Of a DNA stretch of 64,000 nucleotides, positions 42,487 to 50,988 are shown in pieces. Position numbers and translations under genes: made by a program. Positions within the stretch are counted from its first letter, which is position 1. Every line of letters starts with the position of its first letter. Location: assembly GCF_037200945.1 (NCBI RefSeq), contig NZ_JBBCGP010000001.1, forward strand, positions 1,610,501 to 1,674,500, given 5' to 3'. The stretch is from Methylovirgula sp. Its GTDB lineage: Bacteria; Pseudomonadota; Alphaproteobacteria; Rhizobiales; Beijerinckiaceae. The notes under the pieces were generated by a model. That model worked only from the letters and a program-made list of their open reading frames with translations, made no database searches and had not been told where the DNA came from.

Positions 42487-43104
42487 TTACTGCTGAAGCT
42501 CGAAGGCTCCCGCGATCGTCAGGTGAACGTCATCGCCGACATAGGGCACATAAGCGCTGACGCCGAACGCGCTGCGCTTGATCGTGCCGGTCGCCGAAAA
42601 GCCGACCGTATAGGCCTTGTCGATCGGGTTGACGCCGGCGCCGACGAGATGGGCTTTCAGTGTGATCGGCTTGGTCACGCCGTGGAGGGTCAGTGTGCCG
42701 CTGATGATCGCGCTGGCCTTGCCCGCGAGCGTCACCTTGGTCAAGGTGAATTCAGCGGTCGGATATTTCGCTGCGTCGAACCACTTGTCACCCTTCAACT
42801 CGTCGTTGAGCTTCGGGACGGTCGTCAGCACCGAGTCGACCGGGATCGTCACGTCGAGCTTATCGGCCGCCGGATTGGCAGGGTTGAGCTTCAGCGAGCC
42901 GGAAGCGCCGGAGAAGAAGCCTGAAAATTCGCTGAGGCCGAAGTGAGAGAGCGTGAAGGAAACCTGAGTGTGGTAGGGCTCAACTTTATAAGTGCCGGCT
43001 TTGACGGTCGCCGGATCGCGCGCGGGTGCCTGGGCCTGGGCCGAGACCGCCGCGAAGGCGATTGCCGCGGTCAAAGCGCGCGCGGCAAAAATATGCGTTT
43101 TCAT
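42487..43104 (-). CDS. YceI family periplasmic protein (second copy)
   Basis: A 205-residue YceI protein with a signal peptide (ALTAAIAFAAVSAQAQA). The start of the mature part reads AGTYKVEPYHTQVSFTLSHF, followed by WFDAAKYPTAEFTLTKVTLA and the LTLHGVTKPITLKAHLVG repeat of the lipocalin-like barrel. It is first in the yceI-cybB-yceI operon, preceded by AGGAGTGTCCCC. It differs enough from the copy at 41297 to suggest an old duplication or different lipid ligands. Confidence 0.93.
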   Translation of the reverse strand: MKTHIFAARALTAAIAFAAVSAQAQAPARDPATVKAGTYKVEPYHTQVSFTLSHFGLSEFSGFFSGASGSLKLNPANPAADKLDVTIPVDSVLTTVPKLNDELKGDKWFDAAKYPTAEFTLTKVTLAGKASAIISGTLTLHGVTKPITLKAHLVGAGVNPIDKAYTVGFSATGTIKRSAFGVSAYVPYVGDDVHLTIAGAFELQQ

Positions 43105-43238
43105 GGGGACACTCCTGAGGACGCCCGGATCGCGGGGCGAAGGGCGATTTTCCGCCGCCGCTGATGCGGCGCGAATAGCGCGGGTTTGGTCTCACGATTG
43201 CGCTCTATTTGAATAGCCGTTATATTTCGATCCTATCC

Positions 43239-43253
43239 ATCTGAATATCCGAT
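43239..43253. promoter_or_regulatory. LysR-type binding site between yceI operon and LysR gene
   Basis: ATC-N9-GAT (ATCTGAATATCCGAT) fits the LysR-box pattern and lies inside a larger inverted repeat CCTATC-N13-GATAGG (43232-43256), five bases before the LysR start codon. A further palindrome CTATT-TG-AATAG lies at 43205-43216. Such divergent gaps are typical for LysR autorepression and control of the opposite operon. Confidence 0.6.
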
Positions 43254-43260
43254 AGGTCTC

Positions 43261-44166
43261 ATGCTCGACGGCGTTTCGCTCGATCAATTGCGCACTTTTA
43301 TCACGGCCGTCGAAGAGGGCAGCTTTTCCGGCGCCGCGCGGAAGCTGCACCGCGCGCAGTCCGTGGTCAGCGAAATGGTCAGCGCACTTGAGGCGCAGAT
43401 CGGCGTGCCACTTTTCGACCGCAGTGGCCGCTATCCGAAATTGACCGGCGCCGGCACGGTTCTGCTCGCCGATGCACGCGGCATCGTTTCCGGCGTCGAT
43501 TCCATGAAGGCGCGGGCCCGCGGCATGTCCGAGGGCCTTGAACCGGAGCTTTCGGTCGTTGTCGACGTGTTTATGCCGATCGAGGCGATCACCGCTGCGG
43601 CGAAAGAATTTCGCGTGAAGTTCCCGGACACACCGCTGCGTCTTTATGTCGAAGCGCTGGGCGGCGTCTTTCAGCCGCTGCTTGATGGCCGCGCCAGCCT
43701 TGGAATTGCCGGCTCGTTGCCATTCATGCCGTCGTCGATCATGAGCGAAGCTCTGACGGAGTTCAGGCTGGTCCTCGTTGCCTCGCGAGACCACCCGCTC
43801 GCCTCCTATGAAGGTCCGATCCCGAAAACAGAGGTTGCGCGGCATGTGCAGCTTGTCCTGACGGATCGTTCGACTCTTTCGTCGGGGCGTGAGTTCGGCG
43901 TCATATCGCCGTCCACGTGGCGATTGTCCGATCTCTTTGCCAAACACGCTTTCCTGCTCAACGGCCTCGGCTTCGGTGGCATGCCGTTGCATACGGTGAG
44001 GCAGGATCTTGAGAATGGCAGACTTGTTGAGCTCAATATCGAAGGCGTGCCCGCCACCGGCCTCATATTGCCGATGCACGCCGTCTATCGGACGACGGCA
44101 CCGCCGGGACCGGCGGGGCGGTGGTTGATCGAGCGGCTGAAAACCTGTCCCAGCCAAATAGCTTAA
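43261..44166 (+). CDS. LysR-family transcriptional regulator
   Basis: A 301-residue LysR regulator. The N-terminal helix-turn-helix is typical (LDQLRTFITAVEEGSFSGAA, then RAQSVVSEMVSALEAQIGVPL and FDRSGRYPKLTGAG), followed by a linker and the effector-binding domain. It is divergent from the yceI-cybB-yceI operon with a LysR-type site in the gap, so that operon is the probable target. Its last codons overlap those of the convergent flavin reductase gene by four bases. Inducer unknown; redox or acid stress would suit the target genes. Confidence 0.92.
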   Translation: MLDGVSLDQLRTFITAVEEGSFSGAARKLHRAQSVVSEMVSALEAQIGVPLFDRSGRYPKLTGAGTVLLADARGIVSGVDSMKARARGMSEGLEPELSVVVDVFMPIEAITAAAKEFRVKFPDTPLRLYVEALGGVFQPLLDGRASLGIAGSLPFMPSSIMSEALTEFRLVLVASRDHPLASYEGPIPKTEVARHVQLVLTDRSTLSSGREFGVISPSTWRLSDLFAKHAFLLNGLGFGGMPLHTVRQDLENGRLVELNIEGVPATGLILPMHAVYRTTAPPGPAGRWLIERLKTCPSQIA

Positions 44167-44720
44167 AGCGGCACCTGAAACTGCTTCCATTGGATCATCA
44201 GATCTCTCAGGTCGAGCTTGCGGCCGTCGATTGTGAATGTCCCGTCGCCGTTGTGGTGCAGCAGGCGTCGCTCCTTGCGTACGCGATCGATCGAGATCGC
44301 GACGGCCTCGAGAATGAACAGATTGTATTTGCCGACGAGGCTTGTATCGGCGACGCGGCATTCGATATTGGCGAGGCATTCCGCGATGAGCGGTGCGCCA
44401 ACCTTTGACGCCTTTTTAGGAGTCAATTTGAACTTCGCGAATTTATCCGTCTCGGCGCCTGTGCAATTGCCGATCTCGACGACCTTGCGGGCGAGATCGA
44501 CGGTCGGGATCGCGATCACGCATTCGCCAGTTTCTTTCAACGCCTTGTAGCTGTAATCCCAGGGGCCGATGATGCAGCCAATGAGCGGTGGCGTATGCTG
44601 CATCACCATATGAAAGCCCATCGTCATGATGTTCGCATGCTCGCCATGACGCGTCGTCACCAGGACTATTGGTCCGGACTCGAGAAGAAGATAGGCCTTG
44701 TCGGGATCGATGTTCTCCAT
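44163..44720 (-). CDS. Flavin reductase family protein (second paralogue)
   Basis: A 185-residue split-barrel flavin-binding protein, paralogous to the one at 32290-32820. Shared segments are LLLESGPIVLVTTRHGEHAN, NIMTMGFHMVMQHTPPLIGC and VVEIGNCTGAETDKFAKFKL. The ATG at 44720 follows GGGAGGCAGGCGT; a longer frame to 45032 overlaps the divergent DsbA gene. The downstream part KYNLFILEAVAISIDRVRKE differs most from the paralogue. It stands alone, divergent from a DsbA-like gene. It could be an FMN reductase for a monooxygenase or a flavin-dependent redox protein; the sequence does not decide. Confidence 0.88.
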   Translation of the reverse strand: MENIDPDKAYLLLESGPIVLVTTRHGEHANIMTMGFHMVMQHTPPLIGCIIGPWDYSYKALKETGECVIAIPTVDLARKVVEIGNCTGAETDKFAKFKLTPKKASKVGAPLIAECLANIECRVADTSLVGKYNLFILEAVAISIDRVRKERRLLHHNGDGTFTIDGRKLDLRDLMIQWKQFQVPL

Positions 44721-44759
44721 ACGCCTGCCTCCCCAACACCGACATCGACGCGAGACTTC

Positions 44760-45371
44760 ATGTCCAAATATCTTTTGACGCTGATTGCATTCGTCGCCTT
44801 TGCCGCCGCCGCGCCGCTCGCTGAAGCGGACCAGAAGCCCGACCTCGTGACGAGCATTCTCGGCGATCCGGCGGCGCCCGTTGGCGGCAACCCAAAGGGC
44901 GACATCACCATTGTCGCCTTCCTCGACTATAATTGCCCATATTGCCGCCGCGCGACGCCGGACCTCGATAAATTCATCGCGAGCGACGGACACGTGAAGG
45001 TGATCTACAAGGATTGGCCGATCCTGGCACAATCCTCAATCATCGCGGCGAAGGTCGCGCTCGCAGCCAATTATCAGGGCAAATATCAGCAAGCGCATGA
45101 TGCGCTCATGGCCATCACATTGCGTCCGGCAACGCTGCCTCTGATCAAGGCCGTCGTGCAATCCGCGGGCATCGATGTGAACCACCTGAACAAAGATCTT
45201 GCCGCGCATAACGAAGACATCGGGGCGCTGCTGCAAAGGAATATCGCCGAGGCCAACGCACTGCATCTGCAGGGCACGCCGGTCTTTCTTGTCGGACCTT
45301 ATCTGATCGCCGGCACGCTCGACGAGGCCGGTTTCCGCAACGCTGTGGCCCGCGCGCGGGCGGCAAAATGA
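44760..45371 (+). CDS. DsbA-family thiol oxidoreductase, periplasmic
   Basis: A 203-residue exported thioredoxin-fold protein of the DsbA/Com1 group. A signal peptide (LLTLIAFVAFAAAAPLAEA) is followed by the active site C59-P-Y-C62 in FLDYNCPYCRRATPDLD. The cis-Pro loop is QGTPVFLVG near residue 180. The inserted helical region spans 85-165. The ATG at 44760 gives a normal signal; frames further upstream overlap the flavin reductase gene. It probably forms or reshuffles disulfides in periplasmic proteins. It ends seven bases from the convergent GGDEF-EAL gene. Confidence 0.92.
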   Translation: MSKYLLTLIAFVAFAAAAPLAEADQKPDLVTSILGDPAAPVGGNPKGDITIVAFLDYNCPYCRRATPDLDKFIASDGHVKVIYKDWPILAQSSIIAAKVALAANYQGKYQQAHDALMAITLRPATLPLIKAVVQSAGIDVNHLNKDLAAHNEDIGALLQRNIAEANALHLQGTPVFLVGPYLIAGTLDEAGFRNAVARARAAK

Positions 45372-45378
45372 TAGCCGA

Positions 45379-47322
45379 TCAGCTGGCCAAACTCATGGGC
45401 TGCCAATCGCCGGCCTGACGGGCGATTCGGCTCAGCAATTCCTCGCTCGCGAGCGGTACGCTGAACAGATAGCCTTGCCCTTGTGTCGGCCCGAGGGTTT
45501 GGACGAAAGCTTCCTGTTCCCGTGTTTCGATGCCCTCGACAACGACTTCAAGCGATAGATCGCCGGCAAGCTGCGCGACAGCCTTGATGATCGCTGGTGA
45601 GGCGGTGTTGCAGTAAAGACTGCTGGTGAATTTCTTGTCGATCTTGATCTTGGAAAACGGAAAATCCAGGATGTAGGACAAGGAAGAATAGCCGGTGCCA
45701 AAATCGTCGAGCGCCAGTTTGGCCCCCGTGCCTGTGAGCGTGTCGAGCGTCTTGCGTGCCGATGGCGTATTCGCCAGCAGAAGACTTTCGGTGATTTCAA
45801 GATGCAAACGGTTCGGGCGCAGCCCGGCGCGTTGCAGGCTGCCGCGGACCGCAGCAATGAGGCGCTCGGGCTGGCAAAACTGAATCGTCGAAAGATTGAC
45901 CGCGACGGCGATGTGCTCGGGCAGCCGCACAGCCATTCGGCACGCCGCGTCAAGCACCTGCTCGCCGATGTCGATGATTGCCCGTGTCTCCTCCGCGACC
46001 GCAATGAAGGCGTCTGGACGCAGCAAGCCGCGTGTCGGATGATTCCACCGAAGCAGAGCTTCCACGGCGATGATATTCCGGGAACCAAGCTCGTAGATCG
46101 GCTGATAGTGGAGTAAAAATTCATGCCGCTCGATGGCGAGCTCGATCTCGCTGCGCAGGGCACGTTGCGCGTGCAAGTCATGCTCCATGTCAGACGCGAA
46201 AATGCGGAATGTCTTGCCGCCTGCGCGCTTGGCCTCATAAAGCGCGATATCGGCTTTCTTGATAATGTCGCCGGCGATCTGTCCATTCTCAGGGAAGAGC
46301 GCGACGCCGATGCTGGCCGAAGGCGCAAAGACCTTGCCGTCGACGCTTTGCGGCTGGGTCAAAGCTATGACAATGCGCTCAACGATGCGACTGGTATCCA
46401 CCAAGTCCGCGCCGCTAATCTTGACGAGAAATTCGTCGCCGCCGAAGCGGGCGATGAAATCGCCACCGCGCGTGACCGCCCGCAGCCGCCGTGCGACCTC
46501 GATAATGACGGCGTCGCCGGCTGTGTGACCCAGCGTATCGTTGATATCCTTGAATCGGTCGAGATCAATATAGAGAATCGCGAACCCTTCATTCGGCTGC
46601 GTCGCGATTGCATGCGCAATCTGCTCGCCGAATGTGTAACGGTTCATGAGCCCGGTGAGGCTGTCGTACATTGCGAGGTGTTGCGTCGCCTTGTCCGCAT
46701 TGTAGACGGCGATCACATTCTTATGCAGGGAGACGGTCACGGCGAGCGTAGTGATGATTGTCCCCACCAGCAGTATGGCGGTCGCGTTGCCATAGGTGTT
46801 GTGCATCGACCCGAAACCGATGATCATCGGGACGATCATCAACATGACCTGTGTAATCACGATGCTCGGGCGCCCTGCGTTGCGGGCGACAACACCCATG
46901 GCGTAGCCGACGGCAGCGCCATTGGCGATGGCTTGCGCTCCGGGATATTGGATGAGTTCGTAACAACTCATTCCGAAAGCGGCAGTGAACAGGAACGAAA
47001 AAAGAAAAAAGCGGTGCTCGTAATAGGCGCCGTCCGCGCGCGTTTTAAGTTTGTCCTTGTGGCGAATGAAACTGCGAAAAAGAATCGTACGTCCAAGGCC
47101 GGACACCAGCGCCAGGGCGGTGAGCAGGAGAAACAGCCGATCCTTGGTTAGCGCGAAGCCTGAGAGGGCAATCGCGGTTCCCATGAAATTCGCCGAGTTC
47201 AAGGAAGATTGCGACGTGAACAGCGAGCCGACGAGATAATTGTAAAACTCATCGTCGCGGTGCGCATGTCTCCAAAGCTGCGCCCGTCGCCACAGATGCC
47301 AGCGGATGTCCTTAAACGTCAT
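45379..47322 (-). CDS. Membrane GGDEF-EAL cyclic-di-GMP protein
   Basis: A 647-residue protein with an N-terminal membrane region of about six or seven helices (residues 30-205), a GGDEF domain and an EAL domain. The cyclase active site is R-F-GGDEF at 294-298 with an upstream RGGD at 285-288 that fits the inhibitory I-site. The EAL domain has VEALLRW (EAL at 421-423) and the loop DDFGTGYSSL, so both activities look possible. The ATG at 47322 has no clear ribosome site, and an inverted repeat lies just before it. The RpfF-like DSF synthase gene is directly upstream on the same strand, 146 bases away, suggesting the DSF signal and c-di-GMP are linked. The membrane domain is not the PAS type of RpfR. 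Confidence 0.93.
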   Translation of the reverse strand: MTFKDIRWHLWRRAQLWRHAHRDDEFYNYLVGSLFTSQSSLNSANFMGTAIALSGFALTKDRLFLLLTALALVSGLGRTILFRSFIRHKDKLKTRADGAYYEHRFFLFSFLFTAAFGMSCYELIQYPGAQAIANGAAVGYAMGVVARNAGRPSIVITQVMLMIVPMIIGFGSMHNTYGNATAILLVGTIITTLAVTVSLHKNVIAVYNADKATQHLAMYDSLTGLMNRYTFGEQIAHAIATQPNEGFAILYIDLDRFKDINDTLGHTAGDAVIIEVARRLRAVTRGGDFIARFGGDEFLVKISGADLVDTSRIVERIVIALTQPQSVDGKVFAPSASIGVALFPENGQIAGDIIKKADIALYEAKRAGGKTFRIFASDMEHDLHAQRALRSEIELAIERHEFLLHYQPIYELGSRNIIAVEALLRWNHPTRGLLRPDAFIAVAEETRAIIDIGEQVLDAACRMAVRLPEHIAVAVNLSTIQFCQPERLIAAVRGSLQRAGLRPNRLHLEITESLLLANTPSARKTLDTLTGTGAKLALDDFGTGYSSLSYILDFPFSKIKIDKKFTSSLYCNTASPAIIKAVAQLAGDLSLEVVVEGIETREQEAFVQTLGPTQGQGYLFSVPLASEELLSRIARQAGDWQPMSLAS

Positions 47323-47327
47323 TGGGT

Positions 47328-47358
47328 TGCGAACGTGCCTCGAGAAATTTCGTTCGCA
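47328..47358 (-). promoter_or_regulatory. Inverted repeat at the 5' end of the GGDEF-EAL gene
   Basis: TGCGAACG and CGTTCGCA (8 perfect pairs, 15-base spacer) end six bases before the start codon of the c-di-GMP gene, which lacks a visible Shine-Dalgarno. In RNA this would make a stem-loop next to the AUG; as DNA it could be an operator. Confidence 0.45.
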
Positions 47359-47468
47359 CCCTGCACATAGAATGATTGACCGGTCGTTGTCCGGTATTAT
47401 TAGATTTTAGGCCAATTTGTATGTGAGCGCCTCAAAATGGATCAGATCACAACGGCGCAAGAGCGAAT

Positions 47469-48464
47469 TCAGACGAGCCCAGGCTCAAGGCTTTTTGTCC
47501 TCATTTCGCTACCCTTCGTTTGGCTGTAGAGACGTTGCAGCATGCGGTCTTGCGTGGCGCTGATGCGCTGCAGGCGAGAAATCTCCATGGGGGACAACCT
47601 CAGCATGTGGTCGGTCCAGGCTGCTGCCAAATAGCCCAGCTCGTTGCGAAATGCCTCCGCCTGCGGACGGTAGAAAGCCTCAAAAAGGCCGAGCCGCGCA
47701 GCATGTATCGGCAGCGTCTCGCTCGCATATTTGCGTATCCACGCCTCACCCTCGCCGGAGGCCGTAACAGCGTCGAGTGCGCCCAAAGCTTCGAACTCTG
47801 TTGCGGTCGATTCGGTGCCATTCGATAAAAGTTTTAACGCGATTCGATTGCCGACGCGTCGCGAGAGAACCGCCGAGGCAGAAACAGGGAAATGGTTGAA
47901 CTTCACTTCGGGATAGCTGAACGAGGTGTGCTCTTCCGCGATCGCGATGTTGCAAGACACCTGCGCGTCGACGCCACCGCCAATGCTTTTGCCCTCGATC
48001 GTCACCATCGTGATCGCGGCGCCCGAGAGGCTTGAAGCATTACCGATGACGTCTTCAACCGAGAGCCGCGCGTGCTCCAACAAACCAGCCCTGTCACCCT
48101 TGGCGATACAATCCAGGTAAAAATCGAGATCACCCCCAAGGGTGAAAATCGGCCCCTTGGAACGATAGACAAAAAAGCGGATTGGGGATCGCGCGTAGCT
48201 CTCTTTTCCCCAAAGCGCGATGACGGCTTTTTGCAAACGGAAGAGACTATCGACAAGCCCGAGCGTGAAAACCGGCTTCGGTTCCGGCGCGAGAGTGACC
48301 CAGAGGGTTTTGATCTGCGGTTCGTAATCGAGTTTGAGCTGCGCGAGAGGTCCAGACTTATGGCGGATCGCATCGATCACCTCATCCGAGGAAATCTGGA
48401 TGTCCTTAGGACGCGTAATTTCTGAAACGGAGACGTTCAGCACGGCAAAACTCGACGTGTTCAC
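47469..48464 (-). CDS. rpfF: RpfF-like DSF synthase (crotonase superfamily)
   Basis: A 331-residue enoyl-CoA hydratase/thioesterase-fold protein that matches RpfF, the enzyme making diffusible signal factors (cis-2 unsaturated fatty acids) from acyl-ACP. Shared features include FTLGGDLDFYLDCIAKGDRA, the SIGGGVDAQVSCNIAIAEEH block, SYPEVKFN and the C-terminal RISATQDRMLQRL helix region. Of the two catalytic acids of Xanthomonas RpfF (Glu141, Glu161), the second is kept as Glu186, but the first is Asp166. An N-terminal extension of about 40 residues precedes the crotonase core. The start is a GTG without a ribosome site. A perfect palindrome lies just upstream. Next gene is the GGDEF-EAL protein. 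No RpfC/RpfG genes are in the window. Confidence 0.85.
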   Translation of the reverse strand: MNTSSFAVLNVSVSEITRPKDIQISSDEVIDAIRHKSGPLAQLKLDYEPQIKTLWVTLAPEPKPVFTLGLVDSLFRLQKAVIALWGKESYARSPIRFFVYRSKGPIFTLGGDLDFYLDCIAKGDRAGLLEHARLSVEDVIGNASSLSGAAITMVTIEGKSIGGGVDAQVSCNIAIAEEHTSFSYPEVKFNHFPVSASAVLSRRVGNRIALKLLSNGTESTATEFEALGALDAVTASGEGEAWIRKYASETLPIHAARLGLFEAFYRPQAEAFRNELGYLAAAWTDHMLRLSPMEISRLQRISATQDRMLQRLYSQTKGSEMRTKSLEPGLV

Positions 48465-48490
48465 ATAACGTTAACACATTAGATATGCGC

Positions 48491-48507
48491 GTTTACAATT
48501 TGTAAAC
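48491..48507. promoter_or_regulatory. Perfect palindrome upstream of the DSF synthase gene
   Basis: GTTTACAA-T-TTGTAAAC is an 8-base perfect inverted repeat with a 1-base centre, 26 bases before the rpfF start in the 257-base gap shared with the divergent oxidase gene. Shape and position fit the operator of a dimeric repressor; the regulator is not identifiable here. Confidence 0.55.
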
Positions 48508-48721
48508 CATAATACTCGTCAATTTGATTCAAAATTGATGCGACAATGTTGCTGGCATGCTGCGTCGAAGCGTCATTGAAAAACGAAGCCGTTTGAAATC
48601 ACGAAAGCTATGCGCTCCGCCGCACAGTTTCGCGCTCAAATCTATTTGAAGAATCTGCATGTCTGTTATGCGTAGTGCGCGCGTTACACGACGCCGCTAG
48701 TCGCCGCACAAACTGAGCGTT

Positions 48722-50020
48722 ATGAAGCAAAGCTTGGCACGTAGCCAAAGCGGAGCTTTAAAGAATCGATTCGACATGCAGGGTGTTTTTGATGTCGCGA
48801 TCGTCGGCGCCGGCGCGGCGGGACTCACAGCAGCGCTTGAGCTTACGAACGCGGGCCGATCGGTCGTTATTCTCGAAGCGCGTGAGCGCGCGGGCGGCCG
48901 GGCTCATACGTTCATCGCGCTTGGCGAGATTCCGCTCGATGCGGGTTGCGGCTGGGTTCATTCGGTTGATCGCAACGTCCTCGTTCCGCTGATCGAGGAT
49001 GCCGGTCTGGCGCTGGAGAAAAGCGCAGCGAATTGGGGCCGCCAGTCCGGCGATCAAGGCTTCAGCGCAGCAGAACAGAAGGCGTTCGCGGAAGCTTATG
49101 AAGCCTTCGACGCGCGGCTCGCAGCGGCTGCGCTCAAGAATGTCGATGCGCCGGCGTCAGACTTTTTCGAGCCGGGCGACAGATGGAACGGCCTGATTGA
49201 CGCCGTGAGCTCTTATTATAATGGCGCCGAATATGATCGCGTCTCCGTGCTCGACTATGCGGCCTACGTCGACACCGGCATGAATTGGCGCCTGAAACAG
49301 GGATATGGTGCGGCGGTTGCGGCATTGACGGCTTCGGTGGCGCCGCGTTTTTCCTGCGCCGTTACCGCAATCGATCATCGCAGCGCGCCGGTACGGCTGG
49401 AGACCGAACAAGGTCCTCTCGCGGCGCGGACGGTGATCATTACAGTGCCGACGAACCTTCTCGCCAAAGAACGGATCGTTTTCTCGCCGGCTCTGCCAGA
49501 CAAGATCGAGGCCGCCGCACGCCTGCCGCTGGGCAGAGCTGAGAAGGCCTTTTTCTACCTGGACAAGCCGGAAGAACTGCCTGTCGAGGGACATTTCTTT
49601 GGCCGGATCGACCGGGCTGCGACGGGGTCTTATCATACGCGTCCGTTCGGACGTCCTTATCTCGAAGCCTATCTCGGCGGCCGGAACGCTGAGGATTTGA
49701 TCCGCGAAGGAAAGGGCGCTCTCACCGCCTTTGCGCTTGATGAATTGAGCGAACTTCTCGGCTCGTCGTTTCGTCGCCGTGCACAGCCGCTCGCCGAAAC
49801 CGAATGGGGGCGAGACCGCTGGGCGCTCGGCGCTTATTCCCATGCATTGCCCGGTCACGCCGCGGCGCGGGGGGCCCTTGCCGCGCCGGTCGCGGAGCGG
49901 CTGTTCTTCGCTGGCGAGGCGACCCATCCGTTTTTCTTCTCAACGGTGCATGGCGCGTGGGAGAGCGGGCTTCGCGCCGCGCACGAAGTGCTCGCCGTGC
50001 TGCCAGCCCCAATACTTTGA
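48722..50020 (+). CDS. Flavin-containing amine oxidase-family protein
   Basis: A 432-residue FAD-dependent oxidoreductase of the monoamine-oxidase/phytoene-dehydrogenase-like superfamily. The N-terminal dinucleotide motif is DVAIVGAGAAGLTAALELT with ILEARERAGGRAHTF after it (the GG motif). The C-terminal FAD-binding end is ERLFFAGEATHPFFFSTVHG followed by AWESGLRAAHEVL, as in amine oxidases. The ATG at 48722 or at 48776 could be the true start; the latter begins right before the flavin motif, and neither has a strong ribosome site. Substrate unknown. It is divergent from the rpfF/GGDEF-EAL genes. Confidence 0.88.
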   Translation: MKQSLARSQSGALKNRFDMQGVFDVAIVGAGAAGLTAALELTNAGRSVVILEARERAGGRAHTFIALGEIPLDAGCGWVHSVDRNVLVPLIEDAGLALEKSAANWGRQSGDQGFSAAEQKAFAEAYEAFDARLAAAALKNVDAPASDFFEPGDRWNGLIDAVSSYYNGAEYDRVSVLDYAAYVDTGMNWRLKQGYGAAVAALTASVAPRFSCAVTAIDHRSAPVRLETEQGPLAARTVIITVPTNLLAKERIVFSPALPDKIEAAARLPLGRAEKAFFYLDKPEELPVEGHFFGRIDRAATGSYHTRPFGRPYLEAYLGGRNAEDLIREGKGALTAFALDELSELLGSSFRRRAQPLAETEWGRDRWALGAYSHALPGHAAARGALAAPVAERLFFAGEATHPFFFSTVHGAWESGLRAAHEVLAVLPAPIL

Positions 50021-50090
50021 CAAAGTCCGCTCGACAGTTTCGGATAAGTTGCAGCCGGTAAATTTTGCTTTCGGGGGGAGGCTATCTCGC

Positions 50091-50867
50091 ATGAGCTATA
50101 GTACGGCCGTCCTGATTATTTTGGTTGTCGGGCTGGCTGCAGCCGCAGTGACGCTTGTCGTCCAGAAAGCTGTCGCGGCCGATCTGCGGCGCGAACATCA
50201 TGAGGTGGGTTCGACCGTCTTCCTGCAGCTCGGCGTCATTTTCGCCGTTCTTCTTGCGTTCGTCTTTAGCGAGGCCTGGACCGAATATAATGAAGCGTCC
50301 GCGGCCATCGATCTGGAAGTTGCCGCCCTGCATGGCGCCGCGATGCTCGCTGCCACTTTGCCGCCGCCCGCGGCAAAGGAGATTCTGAACAAGGAGCAGG
50401 CTTATCTCGACAGCGTCGTGCAAAGTGAATGGCCGATCATGGCCGCGCACCGTAGCGAAGATATCCTGACCGACCATAAGCTGCGGGCGCTGATCCAGGC
50501 GGCTGCCGGTCTCAAATTTAACGACCCCGCCGAAAACTATACAAAGCCGGAAATCCTTTCGCTGCTCACGCAAGCGCATGCGCAGCGCGAAGTGAGAATC
50601 TACCAAGCGGGCAGCGGCATTCCCGGTGCGCTCTGGACGGTGCTGATCGGGTTCGAGGCCATCCTCGTTACTTTCGTTGTTCTGTCCGGGCTGCGTTTTT
50701 GGACGACGGCCGCGCTCGTCTCTGGGATATTTGCCGCTTCCGTGTCGAGCATTCTGGTCGTGGCCCGGCTGCTCGATTATCCGTTCGAAGGCGCTCTCGC
50801 TTTGGGGCCGCATGATTTCATCGCGGTGACAAAGAAGGTGACCGAACTGCTCGTCAGCGGCGGGTGA
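50091..50867 (+). CDS. DUF4239 (bestrophin-like) membrane protein
   Basis: A 258-residue membrane protein with about four helices: one at the N-terminus (STAVLIILVVGLAAAAVTLV), one after residue 40 (VFLQLGVIFAVLLAFVFSEA) and two close together near the C-terminus (ALWTVLIGFEAILVTFVVL and TTAALVSGIFAASVSSILVV). The middle is a helical soluble domain. This arrangement with LAFVFSEAWTEYNEAS corresponds to DUF4239 proteins, sometimes called bestrophin-like. GGGGGAGG lies nine bases before the ATG. It is between the amine oxidase and the TIR gene, same strand, but 121 bases separate it from the TIR gene, so membership of that cluster is uncertain. Ion-channel function is not shown. Confidence 0.8.
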   Translation: MSYSTAVLIILVVGLAAAAVTLVVQKAVAADLRREHHEVGSTVFLQLGVIFAVLLAFVFSEAWTEYNEASAAIDLEVAALHGAAMLAATLPPPAAKEILNKEQAYLDSVVQSEWPIMAAHRSEDILTDHKLRALIQAAAGLKFNDPAENYTKPEILSLLTQAHAQREVRIYQAGSGIPGALWTVLIGFEAILVTFVVLSGLRFWTTAALVSGIFAASVSSILVVARLLDYPFEGALALGPHDFIAVTKKVTELLVSGG

Positions 50868-50988
50868 CGCTCTCCGCCGGGCGGCTTTTGTCGGCCCCGG
50901 CGCGAAACAATAACATTTACGGCAAAATAGATTGCATTATACGATCAAATCCTCGGCGGATTGACTGTTTGCCGGAGAGTGAATTTGC

